From: Ignavibacteria bacterium RIFCSPLOWO2_12_FULL_56_21
Lineage (GTDB): Bacteria > Bacteroidota > Ignavibacteria > UBA10030
Direction of reading: 5' to 3'
DNA: 64,000 nucleotides
Assembly: GCA_001802945.1 (NCBI GenBank)
Contig: MHAK01000062.1
Location: 1 to 64,000 of the forward strand
Numbering within the stretch: position 1 is the first letter of the stretch; every line of letters begins with the position of its first letter. Below the pieces are notes generated by a model. The model did no database searches. It had not been told where the DNA came from and saw only the letters and a list, made by a program, of their open reading frames with translations. The position numbers were made by a program, and so were the translations under genes. Below, one piece after another: positions 52,698 to 61,125 of the stretch.

Positions 52698-54299
52698 TCA
52701 AAGTTCCTTCGATGATGCGCACCACACCGGATTGGTCAGACACATATGCTGCCGGCCGTCGCGACGTCCTTCAGAGGTAATGACTTCAAGCCGATAATAT
52801 GAGCTGCCGGAACTCTCGAGTACTCTGTCCGCCTCAAATTGAAACGATGATTCGGAGGACCAACGTTCCACGACAGTCTCGCGCTGGAATCCCGGTGTGC
52901 CTCTGAACAATGTGATCTCCTGCAATATGCCGAATTCCGGCGAACTGACCGCCGTTATATGCGCGCGTGTTGAGCCCGCGATGTGTGTTCCCAGTAGTAA
53001 CTCTCCATTGCCATCCGCAATCATCGCGGCGGGGCCGTCGGTCATGATTGACCGGCCCTCTGCCAATGCCCGGAGTATAGCGGCTTCAGATCCGACCTTT
53101 GTGAACACACCTGTTCGAACCCGACCGAACAGCTGGTGATCGGCCTCTGCGATGCGAAGAAACGGAATTCCGATTTGTCGAAATCTGTTGAAATTTCCGT
53201 GTGCATCATTTCCTGCGACGGCAATGCACTTGCGTCCAGCGAGTAATTGTGCAATCCATGCTTGTTTACCCTCTTCCCAGCCGCCTTCGCGTGATCCGTT
53301 CCAGAATTGGACGCCCGAAAGCCGGCTATGCGCCATGTCCTGGGCATGCCAGACGTCGCGGCCAAGCAGGAGACGTTGCAGGATGGGGACGCGTTCCCGT
53401 ACATGTGCACCGAAAGCGAGAGCGTGCGGCGATATACGCTTCAGGAGCTCTCCGAGCGACAACTCGCTCCGCGTGTGCAGCCAATGTTCTGCGCTATCGC
53501 CGGATCCGGGATGGTACTCCCGGTCGCCATAGACCAGGCAATGCACGTTCTTTCCCCGATGGTTCCGGACAGTGACTTCTTCACCCCGCACAATGACGAA
53601 ACCGTCCACGGAATCGTTGAGAAGGTCGATCTCCGACTGCAGAGATCTCCATTTTGGAATATCCGGATGATTGTCAAGATAAGAATCGGTCCGATCGTCG
53701 AGGTCGTACGAATGGTCCGTCACGCACCAAAAGGTTAACCCCATAGATCTGCCGAGTGCCTTACCAGCGCCCGTTGGAACTCCGAACTCAACCTGGTCAT
53801 CGGTCGCCGCTGAGTGTGCATGTGCCTCGCCAAACCGAAGTCCGGGGAGACTTGGCAAAGGGACCGGGCTGACATAGACCTGTAAAGGGGAGTGATTCGA
53901 AGTCCTGAGGTTATCGTTGTGATACGTCTTCGTCGTCCCGTTGATCTCCAATGTCAACCTCACATCCACGGCGACCCATCCAACCGCGACGCCGACGTCA
54001 ATGTCGCATACCGTCCACCACAGCCGATCGTCAAGGCGGATACGATGCGTGATCAGCGCGACCGTGCGGGGCGCCTCTCCTGGTGCAGTCAAGACTGCAT
54101 CTGCCGAGACGAGCACGGATGGAAATCTGTGCGCGTCTTTTGCTAGCAGAAGAATCGGAAGCCGACGACCTGGCTCGAGTCGATGAGGCGCATCCGCGAG
54201 GAGCTCAGGCTCCGCTTTGGACAGAAAACTGAAGAAGAATGGAAACCGGTAATGCGTTTCGGCATACAAGAAAACGGGGAGCAACAGAGGAGCGAACAT
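52698..54299 (-). CDS. CehA/McbA-type PHP-domain metallohydrolase, possibly cut short
   Basis: The product is 533 residues; start ATG 54299 overlaps the upstream stop (TGATG). An N-terminal beta-rich region (~1-150) precedes a PHP-like metal site: GEAHAHSAATDD (H160, H162), WCVTDHSYD (D195, H196), GEEV (E240/E241) and AVAGNDAHGN. The domain ends near CLTNPVW, as in other family members. PHP enzymes are phosphoesterases or carbamate hydrolases. The frame continues past its TGA for 38 codons and then stops in a second TGA that overlaps the M50 start codon (ATGA). Expected location: envelope, since the first residues look hydrophobic. Confidence 0.8.
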   Translation of the reverse strand: MFAPLLLPVFLYAETHYRFPFFFSFLSKAEPELLADAPHRLEPGRRLPILLLAKDAHRFPSVLVSADAVLTAPGEAPRTVALITHRIRLDDRLWWTVCDIDVGVAVGWVAVDVRLTLEINGTTKTYHNDNLRTSNHSPLQVYVSPVPLPSLPGLRFGEAHAHSAATDDQVEFGVPTGAGKALGRSMGLTFWCVTDHSYDLDDRTDSYLDNHPDIPKWRSLQSEIDLLNDSVDGFVIVRGEEVTVRNHRGKNVHCLVYGDREYHPGSGDSAEHWLHTRSELSLGELLKRISPHALAFGAHVRERVPILQRLLLGRDVWHAQDMAHSRLSGVQFWNGSREGGWEEGKQAWIAQLLAGRKCIAVAGNDAHGNFNRFRQIGIPFLRIAEADHQLFGRVRTGVFTKVGSEAAILRALAEGRSIMTDGPAAMIADGNGELLLGTHIAGSTRAHITAVSSPEFGILQEITLFRGTPGFQRETVVERWSSESSFQFEADRVLESSGSSYYRLEVITSEGRRDGRQHMCLTNPVWCASSKEL

Positions 54300-55402
54300 C
54301 AGTACGTTCTTCCCTTCCAGTTCACACGTCGCCCAAGAAACACGAGCAGAGGCAGAACGACAACATACGCAGAATAGTACACTTCAAAGGCCGGGAAATA
54401 CAAAAGTTCATGTCGCCGGTTAAGCCTGCTCAGGACGGCGTTCACAAACGTGTAGTCGAACACGGATTTCAAAAAGAGGACTGTCAGCGTGTGACCCCAC
54501 GCGCCCCACCCAACGAGATACACGAACGGCAAGACGTGCAGAAGCCAGGACACTGCCATGATGAGGAACCCAATCGGGTGTACGTCAAGCCCTCCGCGTC
54601 CCCAGCGATGTTTCTGTTTCACCAACGACGGAATGCTGTGGCACGGAGCGCTCTCGACAAGGACCGTGGGGTCGATAGGGTACACGTGTTTCCACGATCT
54701 GGTGCGCAGAATCGCAGCGACCAGCGTGTAATCCTCGGTCACGCTGAATGGAAGCGCACGATATCCACCGACGTCAAGATATGCTTGCTTTCGGAACGAC
54801 AAATTGTTGCCAATACTGCCGAAGGAAACACCCCAGGCAACCCCTGAGGCTGCAATTCCGAGAAGATACGCCCAATCAATAGACTGCATCCCTCCGAATC
54901 CGTCATCGGACCGCTGAAGGGTCATGCCGCCGACGAGTCCAACGCCGTCGGCGTATCGCCGCGCAGTATGCTCGACCCAGGTGGTCGGCACCGTACAGTC
55001 TGCGTCAGTTATGAGGATGATCTCTCCTTGCGCAGCGTCGATTCCGGCCGCCAGGGGCCGGGATTTGCCTCGGAGGTTCGGATCTTTCTGAACGGAAAGC
55101 AATCGCAAGTTTGCGTACTGCACGGCTCGTTGCCGGACGATCTCCGCAGTACCGTCAGTCGACTCGTCGTCTACGACCAATACTTCATATTGCGACGGCG
55201 ACATCGTTTGCCGGCATATGGAGTCGATGCATGGTCCGATGGTGCGCTCCTCATTGCGGGCTGCGACGATCACGGAAACTGAACGGAGCGTTTCGGTCCG
55301 CGCATCACGCAGCTTTCGCAGACCGGCAAGAAAGAACAACGCCTGAAGGCCATACGCAAACAGCACCAGCCAAATGACCGATTCCAGGGACAGAAGTGTC
55401 AT
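54299..55402 (-). CDS. Membrane GT2 glycosyltransferase
   Basis: I use ATG 55402, overlapping the upstream stop (ATGA); longer open frame is overlap. The 367-residue enzyme has an N-terminal membrane segment (VIWLVLFAYGLQALFFLAGL), a GT-A domain with SVSVIVAARNEERTIGPCID, LVVDDESTDGTAEI, ITDADCTVPTTW and a Q-x-x-R-W-like block (KQKHRWGRGG), and C-terminal membrane segments. The pattern fits CrtQ/ceramide-glucosyltransferase-like enzymes acting on lipids. It is one of three related enzymes in the train. Confidence 0.88.
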   Translation of the reverse strand: MTLLSLESVIWLVLFAYGLQALFFLAGLRKLRDARTETLRSVSVIVAARNEERTIGPCIDSICRQTMSPSQYEVLVVDDESTDGTAEIVRQRAVQYANLRLLSVQKDPNLRGKSRPLAAGIDAAQGEIILITDADCTVPTTWVEHTARRYADGVGLVGGMTLQRSDDGFGGMQSIDWAYLLGIAASGVAWGVSFGSIGNNLSFRKQAYLDVGGYRALPFSVTEDYTLVAAILRTRSWKHVYPIDPTVLVESAPCHSIPSLVKQKHRWGRGGLDVHPIGFLIMAVSWLLHVLPFVYLVGWGAWGHTLTVLFLKSVFDYTFVNAVLSRLNRRHELLYFPAFEVYYSAYVVVLPLLVFLGRRVNWKGRTY

Positions 55403-56529
55403 CGAGAAAGGTGCCGCCCTTTCCAATGGAACTGCGCAGTGACGCTCAGAAAGGTCGCCGCGACGATGGATGGGGCATGGAAAAGCTCTGCGAGCAGGAA
55501 CGATGTGATGGGCACATCCATACCGCATATGCGTGCGCCATGGCGAAGAGCAAAGAGATCAATGAGCGCTTTTCCAGCCAACACGATGCCGAGCGGTATC
55601 AACAACAACGGTTGAGGAATGACCAGGACGAAGCCGGCGAGAAGCGCGAGAAAGAAAAGAAAAAGAAGGACAAGTTCCGCGTAGATCGTCCAATCCAGGA
55701 AGCGTCCACGCACAGCGGCCCAGCGCGTTCGCTGCCGAAAGAAGTTCCCGATAGAGCCTGTCGGATTCGTTCGGACCACTGCACGAGGCGAAGCCGCGAA
55801 TCGGACGCTTCCAACCCTCTGTGTTACAATGCGGCTCATAAGCGTTCCATCATCATTCGAGGAGACCTGAACTCGGTTCTGAACCGTACGATAAGCCGAC
55901 AATCGGTAGGCGAGGTTCGCGCCGTTGCAGATGATGGGACGTCCGGCACCGATAAGACCGGCTCCGGCGGTCACGAGACCCAGGAAATCCAGCCGTTCGA
56001 CACTGTCGAATAGGGAATTTCCCGGAGCGATGACCACGGGTCCGGCGACGAGGGCCGTCGACGGGTCAAAATAGGAGATCATAGTGGATAACCACGTGCT
56101 TGCATGGCGACAATCAGCGTCCGTTGTAACGACAATCTCCCCGGTCGCTTGTGTAACGCCAAGCGCCACGGCCTCCGGCTTTCGGCCGATGATCCCCTTG
56201 GGACGTGGTGGAACCTGAAATACCCGGACTCGTGATTCCCGTGCCACGAGCGTGCGAAGGACGTCAGCTGTACCATCCGTTGATTCATCATCCACAACGA
56301 TGATCTCGAGGAGGTTATGCGGATAGTCTTGGGCGAGGATCGATTGCATGCACGGAAGGATGTTTGTTTCTTCGTCACGCGCCGCGACGATCACTGTGAC
56401 CCTTGGCATCATTCCGGCAGACGGATGAGCGGAAATGCGCATCAGACCGAGATGAATGCGCGTCAAGAACGAAGTGTAAAAGACCGTCAGGCCCGCGAGG
56501 ACAAAGAGAAATATTTCTACGGCATTCAT
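55399..56529 (-). CDS. Membrane GT2 glycosyltransferase
   Basis: A 376-residue enzyme, coupled at both ends by ATGA overlaps. It has an N-terminal membrane segment (FLFVLAGLTVFYTSF), GT-A blocks VTVIVAARDEETNILPCMQ, IIVVDDESTDGTADV, VVTTDADCRHASTW and an R-Q-R-T-R-W motif (FFRQRTRWAAV), then several membrane segments. Similar in plan to 54299-55402. Likely uses a lipid acceptor at the inner membrane. Sugar unknown. Confidence 0.88.
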   Translation of the reverse strand: MNAVEIFLFVLAGLTVFYTSFLTRIHLGLMRISAHPSAGMMPRVTVIVAARDEETNILPCMQSILAQDYPHNLLEIIVVDDESTDGTADVLRTLVARESRVRVFQVPPRPKGIIGRKPEAVALGVTQATGEIVVTTDADCRHASTWLSTMISYFDPSTALVAGPVVIAPGNSLFDSVERLDFLGLVTAGAGLIGAGRPIICNGANLAYRLSAYRTVQNRVQVSSNDDGTLMSRIVTQRVGSVRFAASPRAVVRTNPTGSIGNFFRQRTRWAAVRGRFLDWTIYAELVLLFLFFLALLAGFVLVIPQPLLLIPLGIVLAGKALIDLFALRHGARICGMDVPITSFLLAELFHAPSIVAATFLSVTAQFHWKGRHLSR

Positions 56530-57452
56530 GACGAGTTCGGGGAAGGCCGACGGAGAAAAACCACGAGACCTGCGATCGCCGGTGTGACCGTGTTGACCGC
56601 AAACATCATGAGTGATACGGACAGCGCCTCGTTCGCCGGAACTCCCACACGGCCGAAGAAGTATATGTGCGTCGCTTCGCGTATTCCGAGGTCACCGAGA
56701 AAAAAAGGGAACACGCTCCGAACAGCCATGCCCGACCAGAAACCGTTCCACGCGTCGACCATTCCGACAGTCGTCACCGACCTCAACAGTGTGTACTCCT
56801 GCACGGCGAACACGATCAGTGTCGCACCAGTCAATAGTCCGGCACGGACGATCGCGTTCGTCGGAACAGCAATAAGTGATCCTATGACCCGCTCTATCAT
56901 GCCGCGAATGCCGGTGGGTACGATCCGAAGCAGGAATTCGGTCGCACTCCGAAACCGATAGACCGTCCACCAGAGTACGCACAAGAAGACCAGGACACCC
57001 AACGCCCAAAATGCCTGTGCAGTCAGGAGAAAGATCAATGACGGTAAACCCAGGGTCAGCACGCCCGCGCTGTGACAAACCTTGTCTGCGATGGTCAGTG
57101 CCACGACGAGTGAGCGGGAAGTCGCCCCGCGAAGGTTCACACGCGCGACGAAATCGCCGATCTCTGCCGGAGTGACGCTGCTGAATGCATGGCCCATGAG
57201 AACGACGTCGGTCGCGGCCCGCAGAGTGACGGATACGTCGCCGGATCGCAGCAACACTCTCCACCGGAATGACCTGAAGGCCACTTGAACCGGGATCAGG
57301 GCGATGGCTGCGATCACCCAACCGGCTTCGGCATCGTGAAATGTGGCCGCAATTTCGGCGGGTGTCACCACAGTGAAGAGGAGATATAGCACGATTGCGG
57401 AGAGAAGTATCTTGAGGCCAACGATCACAAATGAACCGATTGGCTTTTTCAC
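56526..57452 (-). CDS. Flippase-like / lysylphosphatidylglycerol synthase TM-region family membrane protein
   Basis: Start GTG 57452, overlapping the upstream GT2 stop (GTGA); a much longer open frame upstream is overlap. The 308-residue protein has about eight membrane segments, starting VKKPIGSFVIVGLKILLSAIV, and the family blocks FRSFRWRVLLRSG, MGHAFSSVTPAEIGDFVARV and FFLGDLGIREA. The family (UPF0104/AglD-like) is linked to lipid-linked sugar or lipid translocation. Flanked by GT2 enzymes, it may flip their lipid product across the inner membrane; this is an inference. Confidence 0.85.
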   Translation of the reverse strand: MKKPIGSFVIVGLKILLSAIVLYLLFTVVTPAEIAATFHDAEAGWVIAAIALIPVQVAFRSFRWRVLLRSGDVSVTLRAATDVVLMGHAFSSVTPAEIGDFVARVNLRGATSRSLVVALTIADKVCHSAGVLTLGLPSLIFLLTAQAFWALGVLVFLCVLWWTVYRFRSATEFLLRIVPTGIRGMIERVIGSLIAVPTNAIVRAGLLTGATLIVFAVQEYTLLRSVTTVGMVDAWNGFWSGMAVRSVFPFFLGDLGIREATHIYFFGRVGVPANEALSVSLMMFAVNTVTPAIAGLVVFLRRPSPNSS

Positions 57453-58594
57453 GCGGAGGACCCCGGCTTCCAGGCAACGCGGGATATTACTCCGAGCGGG
57501 CCGACAAGAGTAGTATACAAGACATACAGAAATTCCATCGGTATGACCAGGGCCCAGGCGCGGTGTCGTTCCAGTATGTGCCCTCCAAAAGCCAGGAGTA
57601 TGATATCTGCGCAAATTTTGATTGCATATGCCTCCAGAGCACTCACCGGGGCAAGCCCGAGGAAGTATGCAAAGAGTCCGGCCGTAGCCACGAGGTTTGA
57701 GGCATGATAAAGAACGAGGGCAATCTGGACGTCCTTTGCATACTTTCGTCCTGCCGAAAAGTGCCGCATCCGTTGCCTCAGGAAATCGGTCACATTCGCT
57801 GGAGCGGTTGTCAACACTGCGGTATCGACAGAACCCGAGAATGCCACGGACCAATGAGTCATGCGACGTACGCGCTGCACGAATAAATCGTCGTCTCCGC
57901 TCTGGGATTCCAGGAATGCTGTAAAGCCACCGACGGCATCGTAGACTTCGCGGCGATAAGCGAGACTTGAGCCGCTGGCCATCCAGGGAAACCCCAGACC
58001 GAGCGATCCTGCGCAGAGAACGGTAGATTTGAATTTTTCGTAGCTCACAAATGCTGGCAGCACTCCGCGTTGTTGTGTACTGTTTGGAGGGGACAGGGAA
58101 GGGAGATATGTACCGACGACCACACCCGTGTGTTCGTCGAACATGCCGAGCAGTCCTGCGATCCATCCCGGCGGTGGCTGGCAATCTGCGTCGGTGAAGA
58201 ACAGGATGTCGCCCGAACTTGCGGCTATCCCCGTTGAGAGTGCGTGCTTCTTTGGAGATACGCCGTCGGGTACTTCTGCCACGCGAATCGGCACAATGAC
58301 CGGGAATTGCGCCCGATATGAGGTGACGATGCTGAAGGTCTCGTCGGTGGAACGGTCATCGACGACCACGATCTCTTCCGGCAGGCGCGATTGATGAAGC
58401 AGAGCGTCAAGGAGTCCCTTGACAGATCCTGCTTCGTTCCTTGCGGCGACGATCACGGACACTTTCACAGACGGAATTTGGCCCCTCCGGCGAAGGCGGA
58501 AGAGTCCCGCAGTCAAAGTCACATGGAAAAGGGCGTACGATGTTCCCGCAGCAAGACAGACACTACCAACAACGGTCATAAGTTCGAACGACAT
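57449..58594 (-). CDS. Membrane GT2 glycosyltransferase, first gene of the minus-strand train
   Basis: I use ATG 58594 (MSFELMTVVGSV...); the open frame goes back to 58657. The 381-residue enzyme has an N-terminal membrane segment, GT-A blocks VSVIVAARNEAGSVKGLLD, IVVVDDRSTDETFSI, LFFTDADCQPPPGW, and a motif DFLRQRMRHFSAG in place of QxxRW. Three C-terminal membrane segments follow. It is the third enzyme of this type in the train. The 244-base gap before it, shared with the uridine kinase gene, must hold its promoter. Confidence 0.87.
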   Translation of the reverse strand: MSFELMTVVGSVCLAAGTSYALFHVTLTAGLFRLRRRGQIPSVKVSVIVAARNEAGSVKGLLDALLHQSRLPEEIVVVDDRSTDETFSIVTSYRAQFPVIVPIRVAEVPDGVSPKKHALSTGIAASSGDILFFTDADCQPPPGWIAGLLGMFDEHTGVVVGTYLPSLSPPNSTQQRGVLPAFVSYEKFKSTVLCAGSLGLGFPWMASGSSLAYRREVYDAVGGFTAFLESQSGDDDLFVQRVRRMTHWSVAFSGSVDTAVLTTAPANVTDFLRQRMRHFSAGRKYAKDVQIALVLYHASNLVATAGLFAYFLGLAPVSALEAYAIKICADIILLAFGGHILERHRAWALVIPMEFLYVLYTTLVGPLGVISRVAWKPGSSA

Positions 58595-58838
58595 TGATTC
58601 AGTATGCCAAGAAATGCCCTCTTTTTCAATGTAAGTTCCGGGTCGACCAACATTCATGTATATTTACAAGCACCAAAGGCTTGCGGCTTGAAGTCACTAA
58701 CAATGTTCAAAGCATCAAATAGGCAATCCTCTCAGGGAACTCAATTTGAATATTGGACCCTGACTAGATACCCAATCGCAAGAATTTGAGATGTATTTGG
58801 AATTTGTCGCATTGGAATTTGAAATTTACTCTTCAATC
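58595..58838. other. AT-rich divergent intergenic region
   Basis: This 244-base region separates the minus-strand train from the uridine kinase gene and should hold both promoters. Its centre is clearly more AT-rich than the rest of the window and has repeats of the type ATTTGGAATTTG / ATTGGAATTTGAAATTT near 58795-58825. I do not see a promoter pair good enough to call, and no gene. Confidence 0.6.
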
Positions 58839-59456
58839 ATGACTCCTCTCGTTATCGGCGTTGCAGGCGGCAGCGGGTCCGGTAAGACGTCGGTGACAAG
58901 CAAGATCGTCGAACAGCTCGACTCCGGTCGTGTTGCCGTGCTTCAGTTTGACGCCTATTACAAGGACCTTCCTGCGTTCGGCGGATCATCTGCGGGGGAA
59001 ATCAATTTTGACCATCCTGATTCTCTCGAGACATCTCTCCTGATAGAGCACATAAAGGCGTTAAAGAAACGACAGGGTGTGGATGCCCCTGTGTACAACT
59101 TTGCCACAAACCGCCGGATGACAGAAACGCGTCGAGTCGATCCGAGCGATGTGATCTTCATCGACGGGATCCTCATATTTGTCGATGCAGAATTGAGAGA
59201 GTTGATGGACATCAAGATCTACGTGGATACCGACGCTGATGAGCGTCTTGTGAGGCGGATTCGCAGGGACATTCTTGAACGAGGACGCTCTTTGGAGTCG
59301 GTCATTCAGCAGTATCTCACCACCGTCAAACCCATGCATCTGCAGTTTGTCGAACCGAGCAAACACTGGGCGGACGTCATCATTCCCCGTGGAGCAGAGA
59401 ATGCCGTTGCTATCGACGTCGTGGTGGCAAAGATACGGGCGATGCAGGCGCTTTAG
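58839..59456 (+). CDS. udk: Uridine kinase
   Basis: The start is ATG 58839 (MTPLVIGVAGG); an open frame from 58791 is in the AT-rich region. The 205-residue protein has the P-loop GGSGSGKTS (G10-S18), LQFDAYYKDL, INFDHPDSLE and the later P-V-Y-N-F block and D-V-I-F-I-D-G-I-L. It phosphorylates uridine and cytidine with ATP or GTP in the cytoplasm. Length and motifs are normal. It is followed by a 335-base non-coding stretch. Confidence 0.93.
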   Translation: MTPLVIGVAGGSGSGKTSVTSKIVEQLDSGRVAVLQFDAYYKDLPAFGGSSAGEINFDHPDSLETSLLIEHIKALKKRQGVDAPVYNFATNRRMTETRRVDPSDVIFIDGILIFVDAELRELMDIKIYVDTDADERLVRRIRRDILERGRSLESVIQQYLTTVKPMHLQFVEPSKHWADVIIPRGAENAVAIDVVVAKIRAMQAL

Positions 59457-59601
59457 ATCAACCTATCGAATTTGCGATATGAAAATCCGCCGCAGAATGT
59501 GAACCGCGAATGGACGATAATGAACGCGAAGACTGGATTCTAGAAAGAAATGTTTTTTGGGGGAGGGTGAACAACAATGCACGTTGATTCGCGTCTGCCC
59601 C

Positions 59602-59649
59602 CGCCCGACCGAAGTGACAGTAGCTTAGTATCGGTCGTTCGGTCGGGCG
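59602..59649. repeat. 12-bp inverted repeat with 24-base loop
   Basis: CGCCCGACCGAA at 59602-59613 is exactly complementary to TTCGGTCGGGCG at 59638-59649. No T run follows on either strand. It could be a terminator aided by Rho, an operator, or part of a structured RNA. Confidence 0.7.
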
Positions 59650-59721
59650 CCATCTTCGTGGCGGGTTCATTGGCGGTTGCTGGTTGAAGTGCTTTCAATA
59701 CGCGTCTTCAGGGCAGATTCC

Positions 59722-59752
59722 TTGCGTCTCCGGCAAAAAACGACTATTTTTT
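59722..59752 (+). promoter_or_regulatory. Candidate promoter of the M16 peptidase (TTG-N20-TATTTTTT)
   Basis: TTG at 59722-59724 and TATTTTTT at 59745-59752 have the same 20-base spacing as the other promoters of the window. It lies 40 bases before ATG 59792 and supports that start over the upstream open frame. Confidence 0.5.
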
Positions 59753-59791
59753 CGCTGGTTCTTGATCCGATGTTGCCATATTGTTGAGTAC

Positions 59792-61123
59792 ATGGACGAT
59801 GCACGACTGCATTTCGCTAAGGGCTTGGTGAAGCACACTCCGAGATTTTCTTCCCCCCTGAATCAAAAGAACGTCGCGACCTACTGCAAATCGGTCCTGG
59901 CCAACGGGATTCGTGTGGTTTCGGAAGAGATCCCGCATGTTCGGTCCGTCTCGATCGGCATTTGGGTGGACACCGGATCCCGCGACGAAGACCCCTCCCT
60001 CAACGGCGTTTCGCATTTCATCGAACACATGGTGTTCAAAGGGACCAAACGTCGTTCCATAAAGGATATTGCTCGAAGCCTGGAGGCTGTCGGCGGGTAC
60101 CTCAACGCGTTCACGGGAAAAGAGCACACGTGCTACTATGCCCGCGTTCTTGACGAACACATGCCGCTCGCAGTGGATGTCCTTTCCGACCTTGTGTGCG
60201 GACCAACGTTTCCTGTGCCGGAGCTGGAGAAGGAAAAAGGAGTCGTCATAGAGGAATTGCGGAATGCCGAGGACGATCCGGACGACATCATTCATGATTA
60301 TGTCGAACGTGAGGTCTTTGGGGAACATCCGCTCGGTCAGCCGGTGATCGGTACGGAGAAAAACCTGCGGGCATTCACGCGGGATGATCTCATGGCCTTT
60401 CGCAGAGAACACTACACGTCGGGCAAGATCGTTGTTGCTGCCGCAGGACGGATTCGCCACGAGGATGTTGTGGCATTAGCGGAAAAGCATCTTTCAAAGG
60501 TACGTGCGGAAGCGATCGTCGGCCGTCGCGAAAGACCCCGTCGTCGTGACGGGAAAGAAGTGAAACTGCGCCGTCCGATCCAGCAGGCGCACGTCTGCCT
60601 TGGCACGATGGCGTACAGCGTGCTCGACAAAGAGCGCTTTCCCATGCTTGTTTTGAACACGCTGCTGGGGGACGGAATGAGTTCCCGTCTTTTCCAGAGC
60701 GTCCGGGAACGCAAGGGGTATGCCTACTCGGTCTACAGTTTTGTGAACACGCTCAGCGACACTGGCACGTTCGGCGTGTATGCGGGTCTTGATAAGGAGA
60801 ACATCGGCCGCGCAAGCGATCTCATCTGGAAAGAACTGGAGCTTCTGTGCAAACGGCCCGTTGCCGGGCCCGAATTGAGGCGGACCAAAGACCAGCTCAA
60901 GGGGAGCATGATGCTCAGCCTCGAAAGCATTCCAAACCGCATGATGCGGCTTGGAGGTTCAGAGCTCGCCCTGGGGAAACTACCCACACTCGACTCCATA
61001 CTGGAATCGATCGATGCCGTCACGAATGAAGACATCCTCCGGGTCGCCGGAGACATCCTGAGGCGCGATCGGTGTGCAACGGTGATCATTGAGCCGGACG
61101 GATCGTCCGGACCCAAGGAGTGA
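59792..61123 (+). CDS. M16-family zinc metallopeptidase
   Basis: The start is ATG 59792, giving 443 residues. The inverted zinc motif is H75-F-I-E78-H79, with the third ligand E155 exactly 76 residues further in VVIEELRN. The second half has the usual R-Y block (ERKGYAYSVYSF) and GMSSRLFQSVRERKG. This matches the PqqL/YmxG-type single-domain processing peptidases, which act as dimers on short or signal-derived peptides. It is co-linear with the aminotransferase gene, two bases downstream. Confidence 0.93.
   Translation: MDDARLHFAKGLVKHTPRFSSPLNQKNVATYCKSVLANGIRVVSEEIPHVRSVSIGIWVDTGSRDEDPSLNGVSHFIEHMVFKGTKRRSIKDIARSLEAVGGYLNAFTGKEHTCYYARVLDEHMPLAVDVLSDLVCGPTFPVPELEKEKGVVIEELRNAEDDPDDIIHDYVEREVFGEHPLGQPVIGTEKNLRAFTRDDLMAFRREHYTSGKIVVAAAGRIRHEDVVALAEKHLSKVRAEAIVGRRERPRRRDGKEVKLRRPIQQAHVCLGTMAYSVLDKERFPMLVLNTLLGDGMSSRLFQSVRERKGYAYSVYSFVNTLSDTGTFGVYAGLDKENIGRASDLIWKELELLCKRPVAGPELRRTKDQLKGSMMLSLESIPNRMMRLGGSELALGKLPTLDSILESIDAVTNEDILRVAGDILRRDRCATVIIEPDGSSGPKE
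61115..61120 (+). promoter_or_regulatory. Shine-Dalgarno AAGGAG deciding the aminotransferase start
   Basis: AAGGAG at the end of the M16 gene lies five bases before ATG 61126, so that ATG is preferred over a GTG at 61120, which falls on the Shine-Dalgarno itself. Confidence 0.75.
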
Positions 61124-61125
61124 AA

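Larger units (their letters stand above)
59457..59791. other. Non-coding stretch with an inverted repeat and a promoter
   Basis: No gene is seen in this 335-base stretch; an open frame from 59684 joins the M16 gene but begins before its likely promoter. It holds a 12-bp perfect inverted repeat (59602-59613 with 59638-59649, 24-base loop) without a T run, G-rich and C-rich segments near 59560-59605, and a candidate promoter at 59722-59752. Confidence 0.6.

Noticed and set aside
57453-58184. Upstream part of a long open frame that joins the flippase-like gene
   Set aside because: It lies inside a GT2 gene on the same strand in another frame; the GTG at 57452 with a GTGA overlap is the natural start.
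58700-58835. AT-rich stretch as a transferred element or attachment site
   Set aside because: There is no integrase, direct repeat pair or tRNA at its edges; an AT-rich divergent promoter region is the simpler reading.
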